The notes: generated by a model not told the origin, from the letters alone. A stretch of 64,000 bases of DNA from an uncultured Glaciecola sp. (GCA_947496235.1 CANMCE010000006.1:124001-188000), one strand, 5' to 3'; shown: positions 1-8,646, numbered from the stretch's first letter. Made by a program: numbers and translations.

Positions 1-483
1 TTGCTCAAGCAAATAAGTAATGCAGACAAAGTGTCAGATAAACTAAGCTATTCGGAAATTGCTCAATATGCGGTGTCAAGAATGCCAAGTGCATCTGCTA
101 ACGTGCAAACAATGATCAATAGCAATGTAAATTACCGTCGAATTTACAAAAGCATTGTCGAAAAAATATGCCGTTTTTACAGTCCTAAACAAGTAGCAGC
201 TAGTTCAAGTACCCAAATATTTGAGCGCAAAACCTCAGATTTTCAACTAGCTTTATCAGTAAACGAAAACTCAGTTAAGCAAGACGTTACTGTTACATTG
301 GCGTTACACAGATCAGATGATAAAGTTGCTTCAGAGGCAAGTTTACACTGTTTCTATCAAGAGTTGGCCATGCCATTACATCTGACTAAAAATAGACAAG
401 GTGTATTTGAAGCAAAAATATCCAGTCATGATGCTATTTTTTCAGCCTTAGGTGATGCTGAATGCGAGATCTATATTAGATAG
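1..483 (+). CDS. Unrecognised protein, probably truncated at the left edge
   Basis: The frame is open from the first base (TTG), so the true start may lie outside the window. I do not recognise the 160 visible residues. The first 60 or so look helical; the rest, from about residue 68, looks beta-rich. There is no signal peptide or membrane segment. The stop is 28 bases before the next gene, which it probably shares a transcript with. It heads the uncharacterised eight-gene run reaching 5188. That it is a soluble cytoplasmic component of that system is inference from position only. Confidence 0.6.
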   Translation: MLKQISNADKVSDKLSYSEIAQYAVSRMPSASANVQTMINSNVNYRRIYKSIVEKICRFYSPKQVAASSSTQIFERKTSDFQLALSVNENSVKQDVTVTLALHRSDDKVASEASLHCFYQELAMPLHLTKNRQGVFEAKISSHDAIFSALGDAECEIYIR

Positions 484-510
484 GGAGTAAGGCTTATACA
501 GTCATATCAT

Positions 511-1641
511 TTGTATGTTGCAACAACCCAAGGCTTGGTGAAAATTGAAAAAATACTGAATTTACCTGAGTCTCAATCTTCTGTTGTAACCATAAAAGGT
601 AGTGCTGATAAAGCCTCCATTTCAGATTCTTATGAACACTTTGTTCAGCGTACAACTGGCGTGATCCAACGCATGGTTGATGGACAGAATTTTCACGTCA
701 TTATAAGTCAAAATATCGATCACGGAGAATCATGGCAATTAGCCTTTGTTATCGGGCATCTATTAGCTTCTATTTCACGGCTGGCAGAGGGCGAACCAAA
801 AGATAGCGATACCATAATTATTGCGTCTGGACGCGTTGATCCTTTAACAAATAAGGTAGAAAGGATTGAGTTTTTACAGCAGAAAATAATTCGGGCTCAA
901 TTGGCGCTTTCAGGATTAAATTCCACAGCCAACTCGATTTGTTTTTTTATTCCAACAGACAACTATAGAGCGCCACTGCCAGATACTTCATTGGTATTAA
1001 CACCCGTCAATGAGTTACAAGAGCTTAGTAATTTTCTACAACGTCTTGGGCTATCGGTAAATAGCACCTTAACTACCACCGAGAGTAATCAGGTTTTCAC
1101 TGGTAATATCATTGAAAGCCAGTCTGTAAATAAAGCGTCTATCTTAGCTAAGTTTATTGCTGGCAGCCTAATGTTGCTATTGGCTTTGTGGTTCATCTTA
1201 ATACCTAACACAGAGACCTTGTTTATCGAAACCAGAGTCGGTTTAAACGGTTGCATTGAGACCCAAGAAATTACACATCCGTTTGAACTGTTTGAGTCAA
1301 ATATATTGCCTGCTATTAATCTCCATGGTTTATGCAGGATGCAGATTTTATTGCCAGAACATATTCAATCGGTATTTTTAATTTCAGATGCTAACAAGGT
1401 GTTGGTATTGGAAGAACAAAAAACAAACCTCTGGACGATTCCCTTGCCGAATAAGCAAAATATGTCTCGAGAGTACTTACTTTTTTTATCAACAAGCAAA
1501 TTAGATAAAGCGGATCAGCAAAGTCTAACTGACTATTTGTCGGGTCTAGAAAGCCCTTCAATATCCCCAGACATCATTAAAAGTTGGTCTAAAAAACAAA
1601 ATATTTCCGCTTTTTTTCTTACTCAACGACTGATTCACTAA
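511..1641 (+). CDS. Membrane-anchored Lon-protease-like (S16 fold) protein
   Basis: 376 residues. Residues about 25-165 align by eye with the proteolytic domain of Lon: a beta strand and helix (VTIKGSADK...SDSYEHF), then HGES at 71-74 where Lon has GPSAG with its catalytic serine, then ASGRVD...KVERIEFLQQK, where Lon has TGEI...VLPIGGLKEK with its catalytic lysine. Ser74 and Lys125 match the Ser/Lys dyad, but their spacing (51) is longer than in E. coli Lon (43), and there is no AAA+ domain. One membrane helix lies at about 214-233, followed by some 140 outside residues. The start is TTG: no ATG or GTG occurs between the previous stop and this codon, although GGAG at 484-487 is rather far. 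Protease activity is unproven; it may be a pseudo-protease scaffold. Confidence 0.6.
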   Translation: MYVATTQGLVKIEKILNLPESQSSVVTIKGSADKASISDSYEHFVQRTTGVIQRMVDGQNFHVIISQNIDHGESWQLAFVIGHLLASISRLAEGEPKDSDTIIIASGRVDPLTNKVERIEFLQQKIIRAQLALSGLNSTANSICFFIPTDNYRAPLPDTSLVLTPVNELQELSNFLQRLGLSVNSTLTTTESNQVFTGNIIESQSVNKASILAKFIAGSLMLLLALWFILIPNTETLFIETRVGLNGCIETQEITHPFELFESNILPAINLHGLCRMQILLPEHIQSVFLISDANKVLVLEEQKTNLWTIPLPNKQNMSREYLLFLSTSKLDKADQQSLTDYLSGLESPSISPDIIKSWSKKQNISAFFLTQRLIH

Positions 1642-1697
1642 AAAATCCAGCAAACTGTTTCATAACCTAAATTGAGTACATCAACATTGGGTTACCT

Positions 1698-2195
1698 ATG
1701 AAATTGCCATTAATTTTTATTGCTATTGTAATGTTAAGCGCCTGTTCTATGACGGAGCCGCAAGTTGCTGCGTTAGAACCTTCTAGTTCACGTCTTGATC
1801 AAAATTGTGTCGAGCAAGTTTTTAAACGGGAAGCACAGTCCAACGGCCATGCAAGCCAGTTTTTAGCATTAGCTAATAATGCAGAAGCTTGTCTTGGTAA
1901 TCAGCAATTTTCTGCAAACCATCCAGACAATCATACTGCGATGCAGTTACAAGCGCTGGCTGTGACTTCTTATATTAAGTCTGGCGAAGTATCCTTAGCT
2001 AAATCTGCATTGACAGAATTTAAACGTAAATTTCCTATGCAAGACCTTGTATATCCTGACTTCACTTCTTTTTTAGATTCAGCAACAGCTTTACTTGAAT
2101 ATGAACATTTGTCTCAATACCAACTTGCGCGATTGAATATAAACCCCTTATTACGCAAAGAGCTTGATCGACAACAGCGCTGGTTGAGTCAATAG
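1698..2195 (+). CDS. Small lipoprotein, helical, function unknown
   Basis: 165 residues starting with a short signal peptide and lipobox (LSAC, cysteine about residue 16), so it should be lipidated and membrane anchored. Residue +2 after Cys is Ser, which does not indicate inner-membrane retention, so the outer membrane is likely. The rest (ASQFLALANNAEACL..., AVTSYIKSGEVSLAKSAL) looks like helical hairpins of a TPR-like kind. It lies 56 bases after the Lon-like gene, with no terminator in the gap, and 9 bases before the next gene. It is probably the outer-membrane anchor or pilotin of the same system, by inference. Confidence 0.6.
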   Translation: MKLPLIFIAIVMLSACSMTEPQVAALEPSSSRLDQNCVEQVFKREAQSNGHASQFLALANNAEACLGNQQFSANHPDNHTAMQLQALAVTSYIKSGEVSLAKSALTEFKRKFPMQDLVYPDFTSFLDSATALLEYEHLSQYQLARLNINPLLRKELDRQQRWLSQ

Positions 2196-2204
2196 GAGAA
2201 AATC

Positions 2205-3062
2205 ATGCAAATACCTACTCTAAAAAAATCATATTTGTTAATTGCTACTGTACTAATAGGTTTGAATGCCCAAGCGAATGAATGGCAACCCGTTGAAGTT
2301 GAGCAGTTAATTGAGTTACCGGTCAATTTAATTGAAAAACGCATTCAGCAAGATTTTAATTTATCGCCTATGGCAAGCAAATTAAGCCATATCGAATCAG
2401 CCTTGGTGTCTCAAGGCGAAAAAATAAAAGCACTGCAAGCAATTGTGCAAGAAGCAAAAGACAACGAGATGATCGATGAGAAAGTTAATCTGGTAAAAGT
2501 GAAGTCAGATTTTCTTGATAACATGCAAGAAGGGCAGCTACTCAGACAAAAATCTCTCAGTCAGAAAATAGATCTTTATCAAGCTGTACTTGAAAAGCTC
2601 TATCAACAACAAAACCGACAACAATCAAGCGCACTATATCAGGTTAAACAACAGCAAGAAGCGGCCAGAGAGCGCATGGAAAAAGTGATGGCGAAAGTCG
2701 ATGCGGCAATGTCAGAACAAGGCCTTACCCAAACTACGCCATATGCGGATGAATTTACCAAGAATTTAGCAAAAATTAATAAGTTAAAAGAAGCTATTCA
2801 ATCACATAAAGCGAACATGTCGCCAATGGTAAATGGTATCGAAGTATCAACTGAAGAATACGTACGTCAATTGCTGATGCAAGTCGCTTCTGAGCAGTCT
2901 TTGTTAGACCAAGAAGCCTTAATGTTAAGTTATATGTCTCGTCTTGTGGCCCTTGACGCTCAAGCGCTTGAATATGCCATCAATATTGAAGATGAAGATG
3001 CGTCCGGTAGCAAGATTGAAAGCACTACGACGCCAGCAACTTCCGTTAGTCTGTTTTTATAA
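2205..3062 (+). CDS. Secreted periplasmic coiled-coil protein, function unknown
   Basis: 285 residues with a Sec signal peptide (about 1-24, ending LNAQA). The mature part is almost all helix. Glutamine/lysine-rich heptads run from about residue 60 to 250 (for example IKALQAIVQEAKDNE and YQVKQQQEAARERMEKVM), typical of long periplasmic coiled coils. A strong Shine-Dalgarno (AGGAG) precedes the ATG. I recognise no named family. Its place between a lipoprotein and a channel-like protein suggests a periplasm-spanning or spacer component, by inference. Confidence 0.65.
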   Translation: MQIPTLKKSYLLIATVLIGLNAQANEWQPVEVEQLIELPVNLIEKRIQQDFNLSPMASKLSHIESALVSQGEKIKALQAIVQEAKDNEMIDEKVNLVKVKSDFLDNMQEGQLLRQKSLSQKIDLYQAVLEKLYQQQNRQQSSALYQVKQQQEAARERMEKVMAKVDAAMSEQGLTQTTPYADEFTKNLAKINKLKEAIQSHKANMSPMVNGIEVSTEEYVRQLLMQVASEQSLLDQEALMLSYMSRLVALDAQALEYAINIEDEDASGSKIESTTTPATSVSLFL

Positions 3063-3073
3063 GGAATAAGCAA

Positions 3074-3472
3074 ATGAAATTCTTTAATACCTTTGCTCTA
3101 ATCGCCGTTGTGAGCGTTTTTTCTACCAGTGCACAAGCTGACAATAACTTGTTAAGCCTAAAAAATCTCGAAAGAGAAAGGGCTAAGTTCTTACATACAA
3201 TGTTGTCAGATGCCGATAGTCCCGATCAAAAACGACAGCAAATACTGATGTCCCAGCGACATCTGATTGATATGGAACGCATGGTTATCCGTGACGATAG
3301 ACTGACTAAAAGTCAAAGTGATTTAGTGAAAAGTGCATTTTTACAGTTTGATTTAACTTTTTTAATGCATTCAAGCGCCGAGCAATCCGCACAACCATTA
3401 GCCCATTGGATGAAACAGGTTGGTATGGATACTCAATCAGTAATCAACGCTAAACCTGGATTCAGAAAATGA
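3074..3472 (+). CDS. Small secreted protein, function unknown
   Basis: 132 residues with a clear signal peptide (about 1-22, ending SAQA). The mature protein is about 110 residues, helical and charged (LKNLERERAKFLHTML, SQRHLIDMERMVIRDD). AAGGAA lies just upstream of the ATG, 11 bases after the previous stop. Its stop overlaps the next start in an ATGA arrangement (3469-3472), which implies translational coupling to the channel-like gene. No family recognised. Confidence 0.65.
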   Translation: MKFFNTFALIAVVSVFSTSAQADNNLLSLKNLERERAKFLHTMLSDADSPDQKRQQILMSQRHLIDMERMVIRDDRLTKSQSDLVKSAFLQFDLTFLMHSSAEQSAQPLAHWMKQVGMDTQSVINAKPGFRK

Positions 3473-3966
3473 AACTGATGGTGTTAAATCAATCAAGTTG
3501 GCGCTTGGGTTTATCCCTGTTGTACTGGATGGGAGGGGCTTTAGTCATCCTTGGTGCCGCTTTGAGTTTTTTTCTGGATATGTCGGTCGCCGACATGCTT
3601 GATAGTTTAAATCGACATTTTGGAAAAACCTTTAGTTTTCTATTTATTGCTCTGGTTTGTCTGGCGACTTTAGCACTAAAGAAAATGTATGAAATCGCAC
3701 CCGTTAATGGGCAAGCTTATTGGGCCGAAATTGCATTGCAAGCGGCTAATGGGATATCAACTATTGCGCTGACCTTTACTCTGCTAGGGATTAGTTTAGG
3801 TATAGGATATTTATCTGAAAAACCCTTAGCACCAGAAAATGTTAATGACATTATTTCTCAGTTGACGTCTCAATTTTCCATGGCGTTTATGACCACAGTT
3901 GTGGGCTTGCCAACAGCGGCAGTTTTGCGTGCTTTAGTGGCAGTTAAATTAGCAAAATCTCAATAG
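3469..3966 (+). CDS. MotA/TolQ/ExbB-like membrane protein (minimal)
   Basis: 165 residues with four probable membrane helices at about 13-36, 50-69, 93-113 and 135-158. The last two resemble the pore helices of the MotA/TolQ/ExbB proton-channel superfamily: TLLGISLGIGYL matches the LGLLGTVIGL-type helix, and AFMTTVVGLPTAAVLRAL matches the ALITTAAGLVVAIPAL-type helix, including the paired threonines and the Gly. The large cytoplasmic domain of MotA is missing. The gene starts inside the previous stop and shares one base with the following frame. In known systems such channels power TolR/ExbD/MotB-type partners; here the next two single-helix proteins are the candidates. Family assignment is by eye and moderate. 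Confidence 0.6.
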   Translation: MKLMVLNQSSWRLGLSLLYWMGGALVILGAALSFFLDMSVADMLDSLNRHFGKTFSFLFIALVCLATLALKKMYEIAPVNGQAYWAEIALQAANGISTIALTFTLLGISLGIGYLSEKPLAPENVNDIISQLTSQFSMAFMTTVVGLPTAAVLRALVAVKLAKSQ

Positions 3967-3980
3967 TGAGGAATCGACTT

Positions 3981-4439
3981 ATGCTAGCAAAAATAACCTT
4001 TTTTATTGTAGTTGTAATAGGGGCCTGTTACCTGAGCATAAAATCATTTGGACTTCCATGGCAACATGCGGACAGTCAGCAAACCATGGGTAAAGACAGT
4101 GATAGTAATATTCAGCTGACAAAAGAGTTACGAAGTCTAGAACTGAGAATTGAACAATTAGAGTCAGAAAATCTGCAACTTCAAACCAGTATAGCTAACC
4201 TTGATCAACAAAAAACTGAATTCACGAAAACACAAAATCAAGCCTTGGAAGAAGAAAAACCAGTGCTTGAAGAGCAAGTGACTGCGCTAGTTGCGAATTC
4301 AACTAAGCAAGACTCACATATGGGGAATGAAGAAGGTGTTTTACACTCCGATAAACGCGCAACACTTTTAAAACATCAAGCCGCATTACGCGAGGTTGCC
4401 AGCAAGCGGCAACTTGCTGCGATTAATGCGTTGCAATAA
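3981..4439 (+). CDS. Single-pass membrane coiled-coil protein
   Basis: The protein has one N-terminal membrane helix (first 20 or so residues, ITFFIVVVIGACYL) and then a periplasmic coiled coil (ELRSLELRIEQLESENLQLQ) and a charged tail. I chose ATG 3981 because GAGGA (3968-3972) sits 8 bases upstream; a GTG at 3966 would add five residues and overlap the previous stop. Topology (short N-terminus, one helix, outside domain) is that of MotB/TolR/ExbD partners, but I see no membrane Asp typical of those ion-carrying helices and no OmpA domain. Function unknown; probably a partner of the channel-like protein just upstream. Confidence 0.6.
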   Translation: MLAKITFFIVVVIGACYLSIKSFGLPWQHADSQQTMGKDSDSNIQLTKELRSLELRIEQLESENLQLQTSIANLDQQKTEFTKTQNQALEEEKPVLEEQVTALVANSTKQDSHMGNEEGVLHSDKRATLLKHQAALREVASKRQLAAINALQ

Positions 4440-4450
4440 TTGCTCTAAAT

Positions 4451-5188
4451 ATGAAAAGTGTTTGGTGGTATGCAAGTAGCGGAGTTTTGCTAGCCTTATT
4501 GATAATAGATCTTTTGAGCTTCCCTATAGAGGCGATAGAAGATAAGGAACAAGACATCAGCATTCAGGCGCAAGCAGAGCCAAAATTAAGCTTGGCTCAA
4601 GTGAGCTTGCCTAAAGTACCTCAAGAGTTTGAACAAGACTTGGATACGGAATCTAATTCAAGCTCAGTAGCCAAGGGTATAGAAGGCGTAGAAGTTAAGC
4701 CTCAACATCACGTCAGTACAGATTCTTTGGCCAAATTAAAATCTGATGCGTTTTTGATTTCTATGCCCTTGGATCAAATGCAGCATAATGCATTAGGCAC
4801 ATTTTTGTACCAATGTGTAGGCATAGGTTTTGGCAGTATTACTTACAACAAAGCCGCGGCTGAATTGATTTATTTATCAAAATCAAGGACAACGCCTAGT
4901 AAAATTTTAAGACGCGTAAACAAAACATTGTTTTCTTTTGAAAAGCAGCTAACCACCGCCTATGAAAAACAGAATAATCTGGTCAGGTTATATCCAATGT
5001 GGTTTGATCTGCAGTTAGTAGAAATGATTAATAGTCATTCTCCGCAGTCTGAATTGAAAAGCTTTACAGCGGAATACGAATTGAATAATAAGCGCTTGTG
5101 GTTAAAAAATATCGTAATAAATGGGCAAGATATTGCTGGAAAGTGGCTGTTGGCTAACGGGGCAAATGCTAGTTGCCAAGCAATGTAA
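4451..5188 (+). CDS. Single-pass membrane protein with C-terminal outside domain, unknown
   Basis: 245 residues. An N-terminal membrane helix (about 4-23) is followed by an acidic, poorly ordered linker (24-100) and a folded domain of some 140 residues with two cysteines (Cys122 region and one near the C-terminus) that could pair in the periplasm. No family recognised. It starts 11 bases after the previous gene, with a poor ribosome binding site. Its last 20 bases overlap the convergent gene on the other strand. It is the last forward gene of the cassette, and no terminator is visible after it. Confidence 0.6.
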   Translation: MKSVWWYASSGVLLALLIIDLLSFPIEAIEDKEQDISIQAQAEPKLSLAQVSLPKVPQEFEQDLDTESNSSSVAKGIEGVEVKPQHHVSTDSLAKLKSDAFLISMPLDQMQHNALGTFLYQCVGIGFGSITYNKAAAELIYLSKSRTTPSKILRRVNKTLFSFEKQLTTAYEKQNNLVRLYPMWFDLQLVEMINSHSPQSELKSFTAEYELNNKRLWLKNIVINGQDIAGKWLLANGANASCQAM

Positions 5189-5870
5189 CCAAGTATAAAG
5201 CGCCCATCAACAAAGGCTGGTGAAGTAAATAAATAGAAAGGCTATGCTTACCCGGCCATACCCACCATTTTTTTTCATAGCTAATCAAATTTTTTGCGGG
5301 ATCTTTAAGAAACCAGTTCGCATGGGCTAGACCTATGCCCAACAACACCATACCGAACCAAGGGACAAAAGCGACATAATCATTGGTATAGCTAGGTAGA
5401 TTATCGAATAGCAAGTGGAACGGCCAACGTGTAGGCACTATTTGTAAAGCGCCGGTTATTAAAAAAAGAGCACCTAGACCTATGGAAATTTTGGGGTGAT
5501 GAATAAACAAAATGCCAATTAGAGACGATACCGCTAAAAAGTGTAACACACCAAAAAAAATCCAATTTTTAGGAATGAAAAGGTAAGAGCCAATGGAAAT
5601 TACGCCAGCAGCGCCGGCAATTTGCAATACGCGCACAAAAAATTTCTTGGGCCTAAACCGCTGCTTATAAGCCAAAGTTAAAGAAGCTCCCAAACATAGA
5701 AAGAATAAAGAAATAATCAGCCATCTAAATTGCTGCCAGCCACTGCCATCAGGAATATCTGACGAAATAAAATGAAAAAATTTGAGGTCGTAAATAAAAT
5801 GGAAAATCACCATCAGAACAATGGCAAGCGTGCGCATAATATCGAGTGTAATAATTCTATTCGGCGTCAT
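5169..5870 (-). CDS. DUF1624 (HGSNAT-like) integral membrane protein
   Basis: 233 residues with about seven membrane helices. The opening RIITLDIMRTLAIVLMVIFH and the ending KHSLSIYLLHQPLL are the signature ends of the DUF1624 / heparan-alpha-glucosaminide N-acetyltransferase catalytic family. This family belongs to the acyltransferase-3-like membrane enzymes thought to move acyl groups across the inner membrane onto sugars. The substrate is unknown. The gene is convergent with the cassette and overlaps its last gene by 20 bases. It is divergent from the RNase J-like gene. Confidence 0.8.
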   Translation of the reverse strand: MTPNRIITLDIMRTLAIVLMVIFHFIYDLKFFHFISSDIPDGSGWQQFRWLIISLFFLCLGASLTLAYKQRFRPKKFFVRVLQIAGAAGVISIGSYLFIPKNWIFFGVLHFLAVSSLIGILFIHHPKISIGLGALFLITGALQIVPTRWPFHLLFDNLPSYTNDYVAFVPWFGMVLLGIGLAHANWFLKDPAKNLISYEKKWWVWPGKHSLSIYLLHQPLLMGALYLVTLLGN

Positions 5871-6033
5871 TTAAAAATGTTTCAAACTGTGGGTAAGTGA
5901 GCAAAATTAACAGAGACCAGTATAGACTGCTACCGAGTTTAAGTACATTGATAACCAAAATAACCCTTTGATTAAAAATAATTAATTGATTTACCGCATT
6001 GTATTTTCTATCAATCTCAATACACTAAAGCCT

Positions 6034-7398
6034 ATGAGTACCTTATCTCCCGCTTTCGATAATTTTTGGTTTCTTCCCCTTGGCGGAACAGGGGAGATTG
6101 GAATGAATTTAAATTTATATGGCCATGCAAAAAATTGGCTTATGGTTGATTGCGGGGCCACCTTTAATGTGCCATTGGACCCTGAAAAAGATAATGATTT
6201 CTCAGTCAAAAGACATGATGTAGTTGTACCTGATGCGTCCTTTATTATTGAAAACAAAGATGCTTTATGCGGCATAGTGATTACCCATGCCCATGAGGAT
6301 CATCTTGGAGCCTTAATGCACATATGGCCTCAACTTGATAATTGTCCAATTTATACAACAAGGTTTACCGCCGAAGTCATCCGCCGTAAATTCTACCGTG
6401 CGGATTTATTTTATGAGTTACCAATTGTTGAAGTGCGAACTGGTGATATCCTAGATATAGGGCCTTTTACCCTTCGATGGCTTTCTATTACACATTCAAT
6501 TCCAGAACCTCAAGCACTTTTGATTACCACCTCTTTAGGCAGTGTCTTTCATACAGCAGACTGGAAAATTGACATGCAACCTGTAATAGGGAACAAGTTT
6601 AAACCTTCAAGATTTAAAGCGCTGTCGAAAGAAAATATCTTATCCATGGTTTGTGACTCCACAAACGCTAATCGAGCGGGCTTCTCGGTGTCAGAAAAAG
6701 AATGTGAATACGGGTTACATCAACTGATTCAAAAAGCCAATGGACGGGTAATTGTAACTTGTTTTGCAAGTAATATAGCGCGTTTATTAACCTTGTTTAA
6801 AATTGCGCGTGAAACAGGCCGGTACGTATGCTTATTCGGTCAATCTCTCGATAATATGATAAGTATTGCCAGAGCTACTGATAACTGGCCCGACGATTAT
6901 CATCCCATCCCTAAACGCCACATTGGGTATTTACCCGCCCGTGAAGTACTTATTATTGCCACTGGAAGTCAAGGCGAATCAAAAGCTGCGCTTAGTAGAA
7001 TGGCTGATGGAACCCATAGAGATTGTGATCTTGAAAAAGGAGATACCGTTATCTTCAGTAGCATTGTAATCCCAGGTAACGAAAAACCCATTCTCAAATT
7101 GGTCGAAAAACTCAAAAATCAAGACGTAACTGTGTATCAAAGTGAAAACTGTGAGTACAGAATTCATGCCTCTGGACACCCGAATTCAGAGGATTTAGCC
7201 CAGATGTATCAGTGGGTAAGACCAAAGTCTGTGATACCGACACACGGCGAATCTCTGCATATGACGGCTAATGCGGCCATAGCAAAACGGGTCGGAGTTG
7301 AAACTCAAATGGTCGGTGTAAATGGCGATTTATTTGAGCTAGCGCCAAATTACCAAAAACGAAATCAAGTCGTAAAAACTGGCAGAATCCCAATTTAA
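6034..7398 (+). CDS. RNase J-like metallo-beta-lactamase-fold hydrolase
   Basis: About 454 residues from the ATG at 6034 (a TTG at 5986 would add 16 unlikely residues). It opens with FLPLGGTGEIGMN, the RNase J hallmark, and carries the zinc motif HAHEDHLGAL plus later metal ligands (HTADW, SGHPNSED, PTHGE). It is about 100 residues shorter than Bacillus RNase J (about 555), lacking the C-terminal dimerisation domain. The family members are 5'-to-3' exonucleases or endonucleases of RNA; the substrate here is not known. Most gammaproteobacteria rely on RNase E, so the role may be specialised. Monocistronic. Confidence 0.8.
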   Translation: MSTLSPAFDNFWFLPLGGTGEIGMNLNLYGHAKNWLMVDCGATFNVPLDPEKDNDFSVKRHDVVVPDASFIIENKDALCGIVITHAHEDHLGALMHIWPQLDNCPIYTTRFTAEVIRRKFYRADLFYELPIVEVRTGDILDIGPFTLRWLSITHSIPEPQALLITTSLGSVFHTADWKIDMQPVIGNKFKPSRFKALSKENILSMVCDSTNANRAGFSVSEKECEYGLHQLIQKANGRVIVTCFASNIARLLTLFKIARETGRYVCLFGQSLDNMISIARATDNWPDDYHPIPKRHIGYLPAREVLIIATGSQGESKAALSRMADGTHRDCDLEKGDTVIFSSIVIPGNEKPILKLVEKLKNQDVTVYQSENCEYRIHASGHPNSEDLAQMYQWVRPKSVIPTHGESLHMTANAAIAKRVGVETQMVGVNGDLFELAPNYQKRNQVVKTGRIPI

Positions 7399-7506
7399 TT
7401 ATGTGATTTTTGGAAAAACACTATATCTTTTTAAATGTTTTTAACATTAGGTTAACCCTTTAGATTTAAATTCTCATCTGCACATTTGGACACTTAAGGG
7501 TAATCT

Positions 7507-8646
7507 ATGAAATTAAACAAAAATAAACTAGCACTAGCTACACTAATTTCTTCTTCGTTAATGTTGTCATCAGGCCTTGCGAATGCGGGCGTTGAGTTGG
7601 TTAAAGTTCCTGTGGACGGGGAAGAGTTATCCGTCGTAATGGGAGGTTATGCGAAGGTTGATGTTCGTCATGTTAGTGGTGATGTTCAGTATCAGGACTA
7701 TTGGTTAGCCAATATTCCAGGTGGTGGACCATTGGATACTTCTCATACAGGTTTTAACATTCGCGAGTCGCGCGTTAACTTTAAAGTTACAAAAGGGGAC
7801 GTATACGGGGTAGTTGAAATTGACTTCTACGGCGACAACGGCAATGCGAACGAAGTAGTAAGTAACTCAAATAATCCTAGATTACGTCATTTCTATTTTG
7901 GTTATAAAAATTGGATGGTCGGGCAAAACTGGTCTACTTTCATGCCTTTGCATTCATTGCCTGAAGCCTTGGACTTTGGTGGTCCACACGTAGGTGAAGT
8001 TTTCATTCGTCAAACCCAAATTCGTTACACTAATGGACCTTGGCAGTTTGCCATAGAAAACCCAGAAACTAATGGTGACGGTGATGTTGGACGCCCAAGT
8101 GGTGCGGTAGGTTTGTCAGGAAGTCAAGCAGACCCTGATGAAACTATTCCAGATTTTGTTGCTCGTTATAATTTGACCAAAGACTGGGGTACGGTTTCTT
8201 TCGGTGCATTAATACGAAAAGTTGACCAAGGTGGTTTGGATGAAACTGCGATTGCAGCCTCTATTGCCGGTAAAATCAAAACAGTGGGTAAAGATGACTT
8301 CAGATTTTCTTTACAATTAGGTGAGCCTGGTCGTTATGTAGCGGCAGCTATGACACCTGATATTGTAACTAACGCTGATGATCAAGTGGAAGTGGAACAA
8401 ACCACTGCGTTTACAGTGGCATATAGACACTTCTGGAATGAAAGTACTCGTTCAACAGCTTATTATGGTCAGGCTGAAACAGACGTGTTAGGTCGTAAAC
8501 GTTCACACGGTGCTATTAACCTTATCACTGACGTTACAAAAAGCTTGAATGTAGGGGCTGAATTAGGTCAGTTCTCAGTAGACGATGAAGGTATTTTAAG
8601 CTTCGATTCTATTTATCTGCAGTTTTCTGCGAAGTATGCTTTCTAA
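7507..8646 (+). CDS. DcaP-like outer-membrane porin
   Basis: 379 residues with a signal peptide (about 1-27, ending LANA). The mature start GGYAKVDVRHVSGDV and strands such as RHFYFGYKNWMVGQNWSTF fit the DcaP family of trimeric porins, and the last residue is phenylalanine, the usual outer-membrane barrel signal. Short conserved strands alternate with acidic loops. DcaP-type channels pass anionic solutes such as dicarboxylates or peptides; the solute here is unknown. AAGGG precedes the ATG. The gene has its own leader and ends at a strong terminator. Confidence 0.8.
   Translation: MKLNKNKLALATLISSSLMLSSGLANAGVELVKVPVDGEELSVVMGGYAKVDVRHVSGDVQYQDYWLANIPGGGPLDTSHTGFNIRESRVNFKVTKGDVYGVVEIDFYGDNGNANEVVSNSNNPRLRHFYFGYKNWMVGQNWSTFMPLHSLPEALDFGGPHVGEVFIRQTQIRYTNGPWQFAIENPETNGDGDVGRPSGAVGLSGSQADPDETIPDFVARYNLTKDWGTVSFGALIRKVDQGGLDETAIAASIAGKIKTVGKDDFRFSLQLGEPGRYVAAAMTPDIVTNADDQVEVEQTTAFTVAYRHFWNESTRSTAYYGQAETDVLGRKRSHGAINLITDVTKSLNVGAELGQFSVDDEGILSFDSIYLQFSAKYAF

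Noticed and set aside
1-5188. Cassette as a Zorya-type defence system
   Set aside because: Only a weakly MotA-like protein is present; there is no ZorB-type OmpA protein, no ZorC or ZorD helicase/nuclease.
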